DNA of 64,000 nt from positions 324,109-388,108 of the forward strand of contig NZ_VCIW01000004.1 of the NCBI RefSeq assembly GCF_005765165.1, given 5' to 3'. The translations under genes were made by a program, and so were the position numbers. The notes under the pieces were generated by a model. That model was given only the letters and a program-made list of their open reading frames with translations. It was not told the DNA's origin and ran no database searches. Shown in pieces: positions 42,624 through 51,601 of this stretch; position 1 is the first letter of the stretch, and the number at the start of each line of letters is the position of its first letter. This DNA comes from Paenibacillus antri (GTDB lineage Bacteria; Bacillota; Bacilli; Paenibacillales; YIM-B00363).

Positions 42624-43349
42624 TTATAATGTGATATCGAATAAGGTATATCTTGCGAGCCACGCGCCGATCTTCTGAAGCTGACCGGTAAATAGCAGCA
42701 GGCCCATTCCAATAAAAAGCCAACCGTTGATCTTCGATAGGACGGGAACATATTGATTTATTATCTTCATAACGCCGGTAGAGTAGGTCAGAACCACGGA
42801 GATCAACAGAAACGGGATCCCTAATCCAAGCGAGTACACGGCCAGCATCCCGATGCCGCTCCAGAGCGTTTCGGACGAGCCCGCCATCAATAGGATCGAG
42901 GATAGAGCAAGCCCGACGCATGGCGTCCAACCGGAACCGAAGGCAAGCCCCGTAAGGAAAGAGCGCAGCGACCCTCCCGTCGATTGTAACCGGCCCGCAT
43001 CCCAAGACTTATTCGTCATAAACCACCGCAGCTGCAGCCATCCGACCATTTGCATCCCGAACAGGATAATCAGAAGTCCGCTCACCTTCTGCACCAGCTC
43101 TCTCTGTTCCGCGAAAATCCGTCCAACCATACTTGCCGAAGCTCCCATCGCGATAAAGACGACGCTAAACCCAAGAATGAATGTGATGGACCGCATCAAT
43201 AGGAGTTTTCGGTCGACTTCGATTTTGTTATTTCGAATCGAGGACCCCGTGATATGGGATACATAAGCCGGGATCAGCGGAAATACGCATGGCGAGAGGA
43301 AGGATAACGCCCCCGCAGCAAGTGCAATGAACACCGTCAACAAATCCAC
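42624..43349 (-). CDS. ccdA: CcdA-type thiol-disulfide electron carrier
   Basis: A 241-residue six-helix membrane protein. The two redox Cys are in FLSPCVFPLIPAY (helix 1) and GSGWTPCVGLAL (helix 4), exactly as in CcdA/DsbD-beta. It moves electrons from cytosolic thioredoxin to extracytoplasmic thioredoxins such as the downstream ResA-like protein. GTG 43349 with AAGGAGGG is used. Its first base is the last base of the upstream gene's stop codon, so translation is coupled. Confidence 0.93.
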   Translation of the reverse strand: MDLLTVFIALAAGALSFLSPCVFPLIPAYVSHITGSSIRNNKIEVDRKLLLMRSITFILGFSVVFIAMGASASMVGRIFAEQRELVQKVSGLLIILFGMQMVGWLQLRWFMTNKSWDAGRLQSTGGSLRSFLTGLAFGSGWTPCVGLALSSILLMAGSSETLWSGIGMLAVYSLGLGIPFLLISVVLTYSTGVMKIINQYVPVLSKINGWLFIGMGLLLFTGQLQKIGAWLARYTLFDITL

Positions 43350-44014
43350 TAAGAGTCCCTCCTTTCCAAAGATGCAATTCTGAGATAAAGCAATGCAGCT
43401 GCCGCAGCACAAATCAACTGAACGAAATCAAATGAGAGGAGAACGGACTCTCGATCAGGGTTAATAAACCCAACCCCCATAAGACCGATACATAACCATA
43501 ACCACCTTTGCATAACCCCTGTCCAAGGCACTTGCCGTTTAGCAAGGAGTAAGGAGAGCATTACACAAAATGTCAGAGCAGATACTGCGATGTGAAACGG
43601 CCACGCTTCGAGTTCAAACCACGACATTCCGAGATGAAATGCCGTCAACCCGCCGAGCAGATAGACCGTGGCCGCTTCCGCAGCGGTGCGAATCGCTAAC
43701 TTTCCCTTCCATGCCCGGGCTACGATATATCCCGTAGCCGCTAGCCAGGCAGTCCACCGCCCCTTCTCTCCTCCGTCGAAAAAAAGCAGCGCTTGCGGAT
43801 ATTGAATGACTGCAGCTGGATCGAACAACAGGAGACTCCCTTTCCAGATAAGCAGCCAGATCAGGAACCCAGTTGAGGCAGCAGTAACGATATCTTCCTC
43901 TACATGAACCTTTCGCGCATAACTTCGTAAGGCAGCCCAGCCCGCTAATCCGAATGTGAAGATGAGCAATATTTCCCCGTTTAATACAAAAGAACCGACC
44001 TGAAGCGTGTACAC
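43349..44014 (-). CDS. Multi-pass membrane protein of the ccdA-resA operon
   Basis: A 221-residue hydrophobic protein with about seven helices (FVLNGEILLIFTFGLAGWAALR, GFLIWLLIWKGSLLLFDP, PFHIAVSALTFCVMLSLLLAK). GTG 44014 is chosen because GAGAGGGGGAG lies directly upstream; the longer frame has no such site. A distant likeness to prolipoprotein diacylglyceryl transferase-like membrane proteins is seen, without its key His/Arg motifs. Coupling to ccdA suggests a part in membrane thiol or sulfur chemistry. Function unknown. Confidence 0.6.
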   Translation of the reverse strand: MYTLQVGSFVLNGEILLIFTFGLAGWAALRSYARKVHVEEDIVTAASTGFLIWLLIWKGSLLLFDPAAVIQYPQALLFFDGGEKGRWTAWLAATGYIVARAWKGKLAIRTAAEAATVYLLGGLTAFHLGMSWFELEAWPFHIAVSALTFCVMLSLLLAKRQVPWTGVMQRWLWLCIGLMGVGFINPDRESVLLSFDFVQLICAAAAALLYLRIASLERRDS

Positions 44015-44167
44015 GTCACTCCCCCTCTCCTCGCTTTCAAACTCATCGTACCGATCGATTGTTAAGAAATGATAAAGGAGACTGGAAAAAAGTGTGTCCG
44101 GGAAGCGGCGTTTCCCTATGTTAGCCTGTTCATGCAGCGACACATTCCCATTTAGGAGGTAATTACG

Positions 44168-44719
44168 ATGAAGAAACAAATCGCTGTTGCTCTCATGATC
44201 CCTGCTCTGTTATTTGGCACCGGTTCGTTGGGACAAGCCGTAACGGAAGCGGCTGGTTACAGGAGCAGCACAGTGGTGCCGCCCGCACAGAAGGTGATCC
44301 AAGCCGGCAAGAAGTACATGGGGACGCCTTACCTATTCGGTTCCGATCGTTCCACCACGGCTACTTTCGACTGCTCCGACTTCGTAAGACAAGCCTTCAA
44401 AGAAGGTGCAGGCATTATATTGCCGGGGAACTCCAGGACACAAGCGACTTATGTCAAGAAAATCGGGAAGACAACGACAAACTGGAAGCATCTCAAACCG
44501 GGGGACATTATGTTTTTCGTTTCGTACAACGGCACCAAGGCTACCGATTATTCGAAACGTACGAAGAGCGATCCACGCATCACCCATAACGCGATTTACT
44601 TAGGAAATGGGAAGATGCTTCACACGTATTCCAACAAATCGGGCGGCGTTCGTGTAGACAGCATTGCAGGAAAGCATTGGGAGTATCGATTCGTGTTTGG
44701 CGGCAGTGCGTTTAAATAA
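44168..44719 (+). CDS. Secreted NlpC/P60 cell-wall endopeptidase
   Basis: A 183-residue exported protein. A signal peptide of about 28 residues (MKKQIAVALMIPALLFGTGSLGQAVTEAAG) is followed by a single NlpC/P60 domain. It has the catalytic Cys in ATFDCSDFVRQAF, the His in RITHNAIYLGNGKMLHT and a further His/polar residue. It probably cleaves gamma-D-glutamyl-diaminopimelate bonds of peptidoglycan. ATG follows AGGAGG. It is divergent from the membrane/CcdA operon. A second, SH3-bearing paralogue follows 63 bp later. Confidence 0.92.
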   Translation: MKKQIAVALMIPALLFGTGSLGQAVTEAAGYRSSTVVPPAQKVIQAGKKYMGTPYLFGSDRSTTATFDCSDFVRQAFKEGAGIILPGNSRTQATYVKKIGKTTTNWKHLKPGDIMFFVSYNGTKATDYSKRTKSDPRITHNAIYLGNGKMLHTYSNKSGGVRVDSIAGKHWEYRFVFGGSAFK

Positions 44720-44782
44720 GTAAAAAGCAATGGCCGGACGAGTTGGTCCGGCCCCCAATTTACATGTAGGAGATGTGAAGAA

Positions 44783-45664
44783 ATGAAATTAGTAACGCCG
44801 ATCGTTGCACTGGGCCTCGCTTTATCCATGACATCCTCTTTCCTTGCCGTACAAGCGTCAGCCGCTTCCTTCGAAACCAAAGTGACCTATGGCGTTAACT
44901 TTCGGGAGGCTCCGAATACAGCTTCTACTGTGAAACGCATGCTGCGGAAAGGCGAAGATATACACGTAATGCGTCAAGTGAACGATCGATGGTTGAAGAT
45001 TGAGACGTCGGACGGCAAGACCGGGTACATATCCGCAAACGACAAATATACAAATTATGGGGATTCGAAATACGCTACAGCTATCGAAGGCGTAAATGTT
45101 AGGCGCGACGCGAAAATCTCCAGCAACAAGATCGGCTTTATCCAAGAAGGCGACAAAGTTCAAGTGATCGAAACCGTAAATCGATATTGGTTAAAGATCA
45201 ATTATCGCGGAAAAATAGGTTATGCCTCAGCGAGTTATTTCGACTACAAGACGCCCTCTAGACCTAAGCCGGATGTATCGGCGAGCGAAATTATCGCTAC
45301 GGCCAAATCGTACATGGGAGACTTCGATTACAAGTGGGGCGCGGAGCCTTGGACGACGAACGATAAATATTCGGATTGTTCCGCTTTCGTACAACTGGTA
45401 TTTAATCGTGAGCATGGCTTCGACCTCCCTCGCGTTTCCCGAAACCAGGCCAAGGAAGGCAGTTACGTTAAGAAGTCGAATTTATTGACCGGCGACCTTG
45501 TATTCTTCGATACCAATACCAACGGCACCATCAATCATGTCGGGATATACATCGGGAATGGGGACTTTATTCATAGCGCCCCCAGCAATGAGGTCGGAAT
45601 CAGCAACTTGCATTCGGGGTATTGGGAAGATCACTACGTAACCGCCCGTCGTGTGTTGCAGTAA
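44783..45664 (+). CDS. Secreted SH3-SH3-NlpC/P60 endopeptidase
   Basis: A 293-residue exported enzyme with a signal peptide (about 1-30, ending VQASA) and two bacterial SH3 domains (GVNFREAPNTASTVKRMLRKGED near 34-90 and GVNVRRDAKISSNKIGFIQEGD near 98-152) that bind wall peptides. The C-terminal NlpC/P60 domain has Cys in YSDCSAFVQLVF and His in INHVGIYIGNGDFIHSAP. It is a YkfC/CwlT-like hydrolase acting in the wall. It is followed by a strong terminator. Confidence 0.94.
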   Translation: MKLVTPIVALGLALSMTSSFLAVQASAASFETKVTYGVNFREAPNTASTVKRMLRKGEDIHVMRQVNDRWLKIETSDGKTGYISANDKYTNYGDSKYATAIEGVNVRRDAKISSNKIGFIQEGDKVQVIETVNRYWLKINYRGKIGYASASYFDYKTPSRPKPDVSASEIIATAKSYMGDFDYKWGAEPWTTNDKYSDCSAFVQLVFNREHGFDLPRVSRNQAKEGSYVKKSNLLTGDLVFFDTNTNGTINHVGIYIGNGDFIHSAPSNEVGISNLHSGYWEDHYVTARRVLQ

Positions 45665-45680
45665 TTGCGGGATCGTAAAG

Positions 45681-45710
45681 AAACGGAAGGGAGCGAACTC
45701 CCTTCCGTTT
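45681..45710. terminator. Strong bidirectional terminator
   Basis: AAACGGAAGGGAG (45681-45693), loop CGAA and the exact inverse CTCCCTTCCGTTT (45698-45710), then CTTT. It separates convergent genes. Confidence 0.97.
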
Positions 45711-45712
45711 CT

Positions 45713-45937
45713 TTATGCCCGCTTTGCAACATCTGGCCCCTGTATGATTTTCATTCTTGTGTGAGAAGGGTCCAGTTCAAGAAAATAACATAACTCTTCG
45801 AACCAATCAGTATGGAGGAAGGCTAGAGCATCCTGCTTATTTTGAAAGTTTCGTCCGCCCTTCCTTCTCTTGTCCAGCAGATCTAAACAAGTTTGAACCA
45901 AGATTTCGCAAGCCAAGTCGCGATAACCAAGCTGCAT
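45713..45937 (-). CDS. Small conserved-looking protein, 74 residues
   Basis: ATG 45937 has AAGGGAG 8 bp upstream. The protein (MQLGYRDLACEILVQTCLDLL, NKQDALAFLHTDWFEELCYFLEL) is helical with three Cys and no membrane segment. It resembles small uncharacterised proteins found beside phage and mobile genes, but I do not recognise it firmly. It lies between the cell-wall genes and the sulfur island. Confidence 0.55.
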   Translation of the reverse strand: MQLGYRDLACEILVQTCLDLLDKRRKGGRNFQNKQDALAFLHTDWFEELCYFLELDPSHTRMKIIQGPDVAKRA

Positions 45938-46013
45938 CCCGATCTCTCCCTTCATGGATGCTTCTTAATTATCTTACTTGGCTTATGTTAAGCTTTCGTT
46001 AAGCTACGGCAGC

Positions 46014-47669
46014 TTACCCTTTCGGTCTATATTGCGACATTGAATAGCTGCGGTAACCGCCCGTCAGGTTCTTAACGGCAAACCCCTTTTGCTTCAAGAT
46101 GCGGGAAGCGATATACCCCCTCATCCCTACAGCGCAGTACGCATAAATCTCTTTCCCTTGCTCCAATTCCCCGCTCCTCATCCGAAGCTCGTCGACTGGG
46201 ATATGCAGTGCGCCTTCGATATGCCCTTGATCGTATTCCGCCTTCGTCCGGACATCAAGCAGAATCTGCCGCTCCGGATCGAACGAGTCCAGCTCCTTCA
46301 ACGTCACGACCTTGGTTCGTCCGTGTAACACGTTCTGCGCCAAGTACCCTACCATATTGACCGGGTCCTTCGCCGAGGAGAACGGAGGCGCATACGTAAG
46401 CTCAAGCTCCGCAAGATCGTCTACGGTACCTCTCAGACGAAGGACGGTAGCGATGACGTCGATCCGCTTGTCTACCCCCTCCGCCCCGAAGGCCTGCGCT
46501 CCAAGGATGTTCCCTTCGTCGTTAAATAACAGCTTTAACGCAATCGGCTTCGCCCCAGGGTAATACGTTGCGTGCGAGCTCGGGTGAACATAAACCGTGC
46601 GGTATGGAATGCCGAGCTTCACGAGCGTTCGCTCATTGCTTCCCGTGCTGGCTCCGGTGAGGCCGAAGATCTTGATAATGGCGGTGCCTTGGGTCCCCTT
46701 GTACGTCGACGCCAGCCCGCTAATATGATCGGCGGCGATTCTCCCCTGCTTGTTCGCCGGACCGGCCAGCGGTATCGCAGAGGGTTGCCCGGACACGTAA
46801 TCCGTAATTTCGACGGCATCGCCGACGGCGTATACACCATCGCAGTTGGTCTGCATCGATTCGTTCACCTGGATATGACCTCTTGTCCCAAGCTTGATGC
46901 CGGACTCCTTCAAGAATGCTGTATCCGGAGCCACGCCAATAGCGAGAATGACCAGGTCCGCATGGACTTCCTTCCCGCTTTGCAGCGAGACCGAAATCCC
47001 TCCGTCCTTCTCCTCGAACGATTGAACGCCGTCTCCGAGCAGCAGACGAACCCCGTTGTCCTCGAGCTCTTTCTCCGCGAACGCCGTCATCTCCGAATCG
47101 AACGGCGCCAAAATATGCGGCGCGGCTTCGACCAAGGCGACGTCCAGTCCGCGATGCCGGAGATTCTCCGCCATCTCAACGCCGATATACCCTCCGCCGA
47201 TGACGATCGCGCTTCGAATGCCTTCTTGGTCAACGTAGGACTTGATTCGGTCTGTATCCGGAATATTCCGAAGCGTAAAGATCAAGCGGCTCTCGATCCC
47301 CGGGATCGGCGGCTTCAGCGGCTTCGCGCCGGGAGACAAAATCAAGTAGTCATAGCTCTCCTCGTATACGCCCTTTTCTTTGCTGTTTACGGTAACGGTC
47401 TTTCCATGCACATCGATTCCGGTTACTTCGCTGTGAATGCGAACGTCAAGGTTAAATCGAGCCTTCATACTCTCCGGAGTTTGCACCATCAGCTTCGATC
47501 GATCTTGAATGGTTTCCCCGATGTAATACGGGAGACCGCAGTTCGCGAAAGAAATGTGGCCGTCTCGTTCGAACATGACGATCTCCGCGTTCTCGTCTAG
47601 ACGTCTAAGTCGAGCGGCTGCCGACGCGCCGCCTGCGACGCCGCCTACAACGAGGACTTTCTTTTTCAT
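46014..47669 (-). CDS. CoA-disulfide reductase with C-terminal rhodanese domain (CoADR-Rhd)
   Basis: A 551-residue flavoenzyme. The N-terminal FAD motif is VVGGVAGGASAAARLRRL, with the active-site Cys in SFANCGLPYYIGE. The NAD motif is IVIGGGYIGVEMAENLRH, the dimerisation domain has TYAPPFSSAKDPVN, and a rhodanese domain at about 455-550 has the loop YAYCAVGMRGYIA (Cys). This family reduces CoA disulfide, CoA persulfide and polysulfides with NAD(P)H. A CstR-type operator overlaps its upstream region, placing it in the persulfide-responsive regulon. Confidence 0.95.
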   Translation of the reverse strand: MKKKVLVVGGVAGGASAAARLRRLDENAEIVMFERDGHISFANCGLPYYIGETIQDRSKLMVQTPESMKARFNLDVRIHSEVTGIDVHGKTVTVNSKEKGVYEESYDYLILSPGAKPLKPPIPGIESRLIFTLRNIPDTDRIKSYVDQEGIRSAIVIGGGYIGVEMAENLRHRGLDVALVEAAPHILAPFDSEMTAFAEKELEDNGVRLLLGDGVQSFEEKDGGISVSLQSGKEVHADLVILAIGVAPDTAFLKESGIKLGTRGHIQVNESMQTNCDGVYAVGDAVEITDYVSGQPSAIPLAGPANKQGRIAADHISGLASTYKGTQGTAIIKIFGLTGASTGSNERTLVKLGIPYRTVYVHPSSHATYYPGAKPIALKLLFNDEGNILGAQAFGAEGVDKRIDVIATVLRLRGTVDDLAELELTYAPPFSSAKDPVNMVGYLAQNVLHGRTKVVTLKELDSFDPERQILLDVRTKAEYDQGHIEGALHIPVDELRMRSGELEQGKEIYAYCAVGMRGYIASRILKQKGFAVKNLTGGYRSYSMSQYRPKG

Positions 47670-47700
47670 GATGCATCACCTTTCTTGCTGTTTTAAAGTC

Positions 47701-47716
47701 ATACCCCATTGGGTAT
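47701..47716. promoter_or_regulatory. CstR-type operator before the CoADR-rhodanese gene
   Basis: ATACCC-CATT-GGGTAT is a perfect palindrome of the CstR/CsoR operator class, 32 bp before the CoADR start. It fits persulfide-controlled repression by the CstR protein at 51984. Confidence 0.85.
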
Positions 47717-47848
47717 CTTATAAATTCAGTATACGCCTCCGTTTCGACTGAAGATGTGAGGAAAATCACACGGGTTCCTTCCCTCATAATCCTAATTGAT
47801 TATGTTAAGCCTATAACAACGACCAAGCCTCGAAAGGAATTTGCAATC

Positions 47849-49288
47849 ATGACGCAGCTAACGATCATCCAACAAAACGATACGCACGGATACATCGAGC
47901 CCCATGCGGAGTTCTTTTGGAAAGCCGGTACGCACGAGTATCGTCAAGTCGGCGGCTTCGCTCGAATCGCCCACGTCGTACAGGAAATCAGAAAAAGTAC
48001 GCCGAACGTCCTGTTCGTGGATGGCGGCGATTTTTTACATGGCACGGCTCCCGCCGTCCTTACGCAAGGCAGCATGATAATTCCCCTTCTGAATGCGATG
48101 GGAATCGATACGGCCGTACCCGGAAACTGGGATTTTGCCTATGGGGCCGATAGGATCTTGAAGTTACAAGAACAATGCGCATTTCCAATCACGGCTCTTA
48201 ACGTAAAAAATAAACGAAATGACCTACCTATTTTCCACCCTTATGTAATAAAAGAATACGATTCGTTGAGGCTTGGTATCATCGGCTTAACGTACCCTTA
48301 CGTCCATGTGACGATGCCGTCTTCCTTCTCCGAAGGCTTCTCGTTCTCGTTAGGGATAGAGGAATTAACCGCAACCGTACATCGGTTGAAAACCGAGGAG
48401 CGAGCGGATCTGATTATCGTCGCAAGCCATATGGGGTTGCCGCTGGATGTGAAATTAGCATCACAGGTTGGCGGCATCGACATCCTCCTCAGCGGTCATA
48501 GTCACGATCGACTGGATCGACCGATCATTCAGAACGGCTGCGTCATCATACAGTCCGGCGCGAGCGCATCCTTCCTAGGAAGACTGGATGTGACCGTCGA
48601 ATACGGGAAGGTTACGAATTTCAAACATACGTTCCTGCCGCTGTATGCGGAGGATTACGAAGAAGACGTCGAAATCAAGGCAATGATCGAGGAATCGTTA
48701 CTTCCCTTTCGAGATCGGTTATCGGAGCCGATAGGCGCTATCAAGACGCCGCTGCACCGGATGACGCTTCAAGAAGCGCCGATGGATCGGCTCATCACCG
48801 ACGCATACCTAGCTTACACGGAAGCCGATGTCGCTTTCTCCCACGGCTGGAGGTACGGGGCCCCCGTACTCCCAGGACTCGTTACGCTGAACGACTTATA
48901 CAACATCATTCCGACGAATCCCGAACTCTTTATCCTGGAAATGGACGGTGCATCCCTGCTTACGGCGTTGGAACGGAATCTAGAGCAAGTTTTCGCTGCC
49001 GATCCCTATCAGCAGAAGGGAGGGTATCTCTTGCGTTCCTCGAACCTCATGATGGCTTATAAGCCTTACAATCCGGCGGGCCACCGAATTCAACATCTTG
49101 AGATCAAAGGCAAGCCGGTGCGAGACGAACGCATGTACCGCATTGCGGGAGCTGGCGAACAGCTGTTCAAGAACCAGACTTCCGGTCGATCGATGCAAGG
49201 CGTACTAGCGCATGACGTTTTGAAATCTTATTTTGCTCAGAGAGGCGAAGTGTCCATTGAATCGAAACCTTGGATCGTCTCCATCTAG
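47849..49288 (+). CDS. SoxB-like/5'-nucleotidase-family metallophosphoesterase
   Basis: A 479-residue dinuclear-metal enzyme. Metallophosphatase motifs are QQNDTHGY (Asp, His), DGGDFLHG (Asp), GNWDFAYG (Asn), ASHMGLPLD (His) and LLSGHSHDR (His-x-His). A 5'-nucleotidase C-terminal domain follows (MDRLITDAYLAYTEADVAFSHGWR). GNWDF in place of the GNHEF of nucleotidases is typical of SoxB thiosulfohydrolases. Given the surrounding sulfur genes, hydrolysis of a sulfonated thiol is plausible. Unlike SoxB it has no signal peptide, so it would act in the cytosol. ATG 47849 follows AAAGGA. Confidence 0.78.
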   Translation: MTQLTIIQQNDTHGYIEPHAEFFWKAGTHEYRQVGGFARIAHVVQEIRKSTPNVLFVDGGDFLHGTAPAVLTQGSMIIPLLNAMGIDTAVPGNWDFAYGADRILKLQEQCAFPITALNVKNKRNDLPIFHPYVIKEYDSLRLGIIGLTYPYVHVTMPSSFSEGFSFSLGIEELTATVHRLKTEERADLIIVASHMGLPLDVKLASQVGGIDILLSGHSHDRLDRPIIQNGCVIIQSGASASFLGRLDVTVEYGKVTNFKHTFLPLYAEDYEEDVEIKAMIEESLLPFRDRLSEPIGAIKTPLHRMTLQEAPMDRLITDAYLAYTEADVAFSHGWRYGAPVLPGLVTLNDLYNIIPTNPELFILEMDGASLLTALERNLEQVFAADPYQQKGGYLLRSSNLMMAYKPYNPAGHRIQHLEIKGKPVRDERMYRIAGAGEQLFKNQTSGRSMQGVLAHDVLKSYFAQRGEVSIESKPWIVSI

Positions 49289-50361
49289 AGAGGGATCGTA
49301 AACCAGAAGGTATGCTTCGTTCCGGCACTTGATAAACCGACTTGCCCCCCGTGCTGTTCCACGATCTCCTTCACGATGGCAAGTCCCAGTCCCGTCCCTT
49401 CCTGGTTTCCATTACGCTTCCGGGAAGGGTCGCTTTTCACGAACCTCTCGAAAATGTAGGGCCTCACCTCATCCGGGATGGGCTTCCCATGATTGGTAAT
49501 GGAAATGAGGAAATTTCCGTCCGAAACCTCCCCGCGAATCCAAACGTCGTTTCCGATGCTGTACAGAACCGCGTTGGCCACTACATTCGTCATCACTTGC
49601 TTGATCCCTTGCTCGTGTACCCATATTTCACAAGGCTGGACATCCTGATGAAACGCGATCTCCTTCTTTACCGACTCCAACTGAAACGTCTGTACCACCT
49701 GGCGGCAAAGTCCTTGGATCTCGACCAGACTCTTCTCCTGCACCGTGATCCGTCTCGCTTCCCAAACCGATAGGCTGTGCAGTTGCTCCACCAGGCGCGA
49801 TAAGTGCTGCGATTCCTCATGGAGAGACCGGAAGAGCTCTCGATCTCCGTCGATAACGCCGTTAGTTAGAGCTTCTAGGTACCCGTTTAGGTTGCTTAAA
49901 GGTGTACGAAGTTCATGCGAGATGTTGCTCATAAGACGTTTCCGATGCTGCTCTTCGCGTTGAAGGGTTTCCGTCATTCGATTAAAGTTTCTCGTCAGAC
50001 TACCGATTTCGTCATCGCTCTCCGCGGGGATCGGTTCGGGATATACCCCTCTAGTCAATGCTTGGGTAGATTCCGTTAACCGCTTCAGAGGGGAGAGCAG
50101 TTTTCTTACGAAGAAATAATGAACGAGCGCTGCAACGACAACGGCTAAGACGCTGGCTCTCCATAAATAAAACTGCATCGTTTGATTGAAGCTGCGAGTC
50201 GTCTCCTCCCCAACGGTTTCGAATTGTCCGACCACGACACAGGCGAAATCTTTGACGGACACGCCGGCCAGCCAAATCACGACCGCAACGACGAGCCCGT
50301 TCACCATCATAAGCTTCCAGGACAGTCGTCGTCTCCAGAACATTGCCTTCTTAATAAGCAT
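49285..50361 (-). CDS. Sensor histidine kinase
   Basis: A 358-residue membrane kinase. TM1 is near 15-35 (LMMVNGLVVAVVIWLAGVSV) and TM2 near 70-88. A HAMP segment (RKLLSPLKRLTESTQAL), HisKA with the phospho-acceptor in MSNISHELRTPLSNLNGY and a HATPase with NAVLYSIGND, ERFVKSDPSRKR and GTGLGLAIVKEIVEQHGG follow. The extracytoplasmic loop is short, so the signal is likely membrane-derived. The gene overlaps its response regulator by 11 bp and meets the SoxB-like gene tail to tail with a 4-bp overlap. Signal unknown. Confidence 0.95.
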   Translation of the reverse strand: MLIKKAMFWRRRLSWKLMMVNGLVVAVVIWLAGVSVKDFACVVVGQFETVGEETTRSFNQTMQFYLWRASVLAVVVAALVHYFFVRKLLSPLKRLTESTQALTRGVYPEPIPAESDDEIGSLTRNFNRMTETLQREEQHRKRLMSNISHELRTPLSNLNGYLEALTNGVIDGDRELFRSLHEESQHLSRLVEQLHSLSVWEARRITVQEKSLVEIQGLCRQVVQTFQLESVKKEIAFHQDVQPCEIWVHEQGIKQVMTNVVANAVLYSIGNDVWIRGEVSDGNFLISITNHGKPIPDEVRPYIFERFVKSDPSRKRNGNQEGTGLGLAIVKEIVEQHGGQVGLSSAGTKHTFWFTIPL

Positions 50362-51037
50362 TGAATCGATACCCCATGCCTCGAACGGTCTCGATCAATT
50401 CGGCCGGCGCTTCCACTGCTTGCAGTTTCTCGCGCAGCTTGCTGACATGGACGTCGACGGTTCTATCGATGACTTGTTTCTCTTCATTGGGATAAAGCTC
50501 TTGCAGAATTTGTTCACGCGCCAAGATTTGATTCGGGTGACGCATGAAAAAATATAATAATTTATACTCATGGTTCGTAAGCGGAATACTCTCCCCCTGA
50601 TATTTCGCTTCTCCCCGAATCGGCTTCAAAGTCAGCCCTCTATAGCTAATTTTACTGCAACGGTTGGCGGTTCTTCTTAGGATGGTCTCCACCCGGACAA
50701 TGACCTCTTGGGGGCTGAAGGGTTTGGTCACATAATCGTCCGCGCCTAATTGCAGACCCCTAATCCGCTCCGCTTCTTCCACCTTCGCGGTTAATATCAG
50801 TAACGGCACGTCGCTGTTCTGCTCCGTACGGATCCATTGACAAAGCTCTTCGCCGCTTTGTTTCGGCAGCATCAGATCGGTAATGACGAAGCACGGATCG
50901 AGTTTTTCAAATACCTCCATTCCTTCCCTACCGTCCTCCGCCTCTAAGACTTCATAACCCTCTTTTTCAAGATAGAGCCTTAACAGTCTTCGAATTTTCA
51001 TATCGTCTTCAATGATCAGAACGGTTTTCCCCTTCAC
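50351..51037 (-). CDS. OmpR/PhoB-family response regulator
   Basis: A 228-residue regulator. The receiver domain has acidic residues in IIEDDMKIRR, the phospho-Asp in VITDLMLPKQSG and Lys in LTAKVEEAERIRG. The C-terminal winged helix is of the Trans_reg_C type (LTNHEYKLLYFFMRHPNQILAREQILQELY, VHVSKLREKL). GTG start with GAGGGAGG upstream. It is cotranscribed with the overlapping sensor kinase. Its targets may include the neighbouring sulfur genes, but no shared direct repeat was identified. Confidence 0.95.
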   Translation of the reverse strand: MKGKTVLIIEDDMKIRRLLRLYLEKEGYEVLEAEDGREGMEVFEKLDPCFVITDLMLPKQSGEELCQWIRTEQNSDVPLLILTAKVEEAERIRGLQLGADDYVTKPFSPQEVIVRVETILRRTANRCSKISYRGLTLKPIRGEAKYQGESIPLTNHEYKLLYFFMRHPNQILAREQILQELYPNEEKQVIDRTVDVHVSKLREKLQAVEAPAELIETVRGMGYRFNAY

Positions 51038-51104
51038 GTTCTTCCTCCCTCAAGTTCAGACGTCCGCAGTAATTTTACCGATTCAATATTAAGATTTGAT
51101 AAAG

Positions 51105-51134
51105 AAAAAACCAACGAGTTCAAACTCATTGGTT
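51105..51134 (-). terminator. Terminator of the DUF302-CstR side
   Basis: On the minus strand AACCAATGAGTT-TG-AACTCGTTGGTT (one mismatch) is followed by TTTTCTTT. It ends the DUF302 gene's transcript before the two-component genes. Confidence 0.9.
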
Positions 51135-51143
51135 CGTTCATCA

Positions 51144-51539
51144 TTAGGCTTGAACTTTGCGAACGCCGTCGATACTCTGAATTAATCTTTCCTCGACATC
51201 CGATGCGATCCTTCTAAGGGAGTCGTTCTGCATGACATCCATTAAGGCCGAAGGTTTCAGCATTCCCACCTTGACCTTCCCCTCCGCTTCGTAAACCACG
51301 ATCTTGCACGGGAGGAAATACCCAGCCATCGGCGTCTCGCTCAACACTCGATTCGCTTCGGCAGGGTTGCAGACCTCAAGCACGATGTATTTACTCTCGA
51401 ATGCAAACCCCTTTTCCTGCAGCTTATCTTGAATATTAAACCTCCAAAGCACGCCGAACTGGTCTGCTTGCAGTCGTTGTTCTAACGCATCGATGGCCTC
51501 TTCCACGGTTCCATCCGTCTCCACCGTGTAATGAAACAT
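51144..51539 (-). CDS. DUF302-family protein
   Basis: A 131-residue cytosolic protein of the DUF302 family: YTVETDGTVEEAIDALEQRLQADQFGVLWRFNIQDKLQEKG and YIVLEVCNPAEANRVLSETPMAGYFLPCKIVVYE. The two Cys residues (EVCNP, LPCKIVV) are conserved in the family, which is often found with sulfur-oxidation and sulfur-carrier genes. A heterodisulfide or ligand-binding role has been proposed but is unproven. ATG follows GGGGAGGG. It is last in the minus-strand CstR/rhodanese series. Confidence 0.9.
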   Translation of the reverse strand: MFHYTVETDGTVEEAIDALEQRLQADQFGVLWRFNIQDKLQEKGFAFESKYIVLEVCNPAEANRVLSETPMAGYFLPCKIVVYEAEGKVKVGMLKPSALMDVMQNDSLRRIASDVEERLIQSIDGVRKVQA

Positions 51540-51601
51540 GAGCGGCCCTCCCCGTAATCAGTCTTTACGGGTAGTATGCCGCTCATAACGATTGTCCATG
51601 C

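Noticed and set aside
46572..47600. Plus-strand frame of 342 codons opposite the CoADR-rhodanese gene
   Set aside because: The minus strand has clear FAD, NAD and rhodanese motifs; this frame has none.
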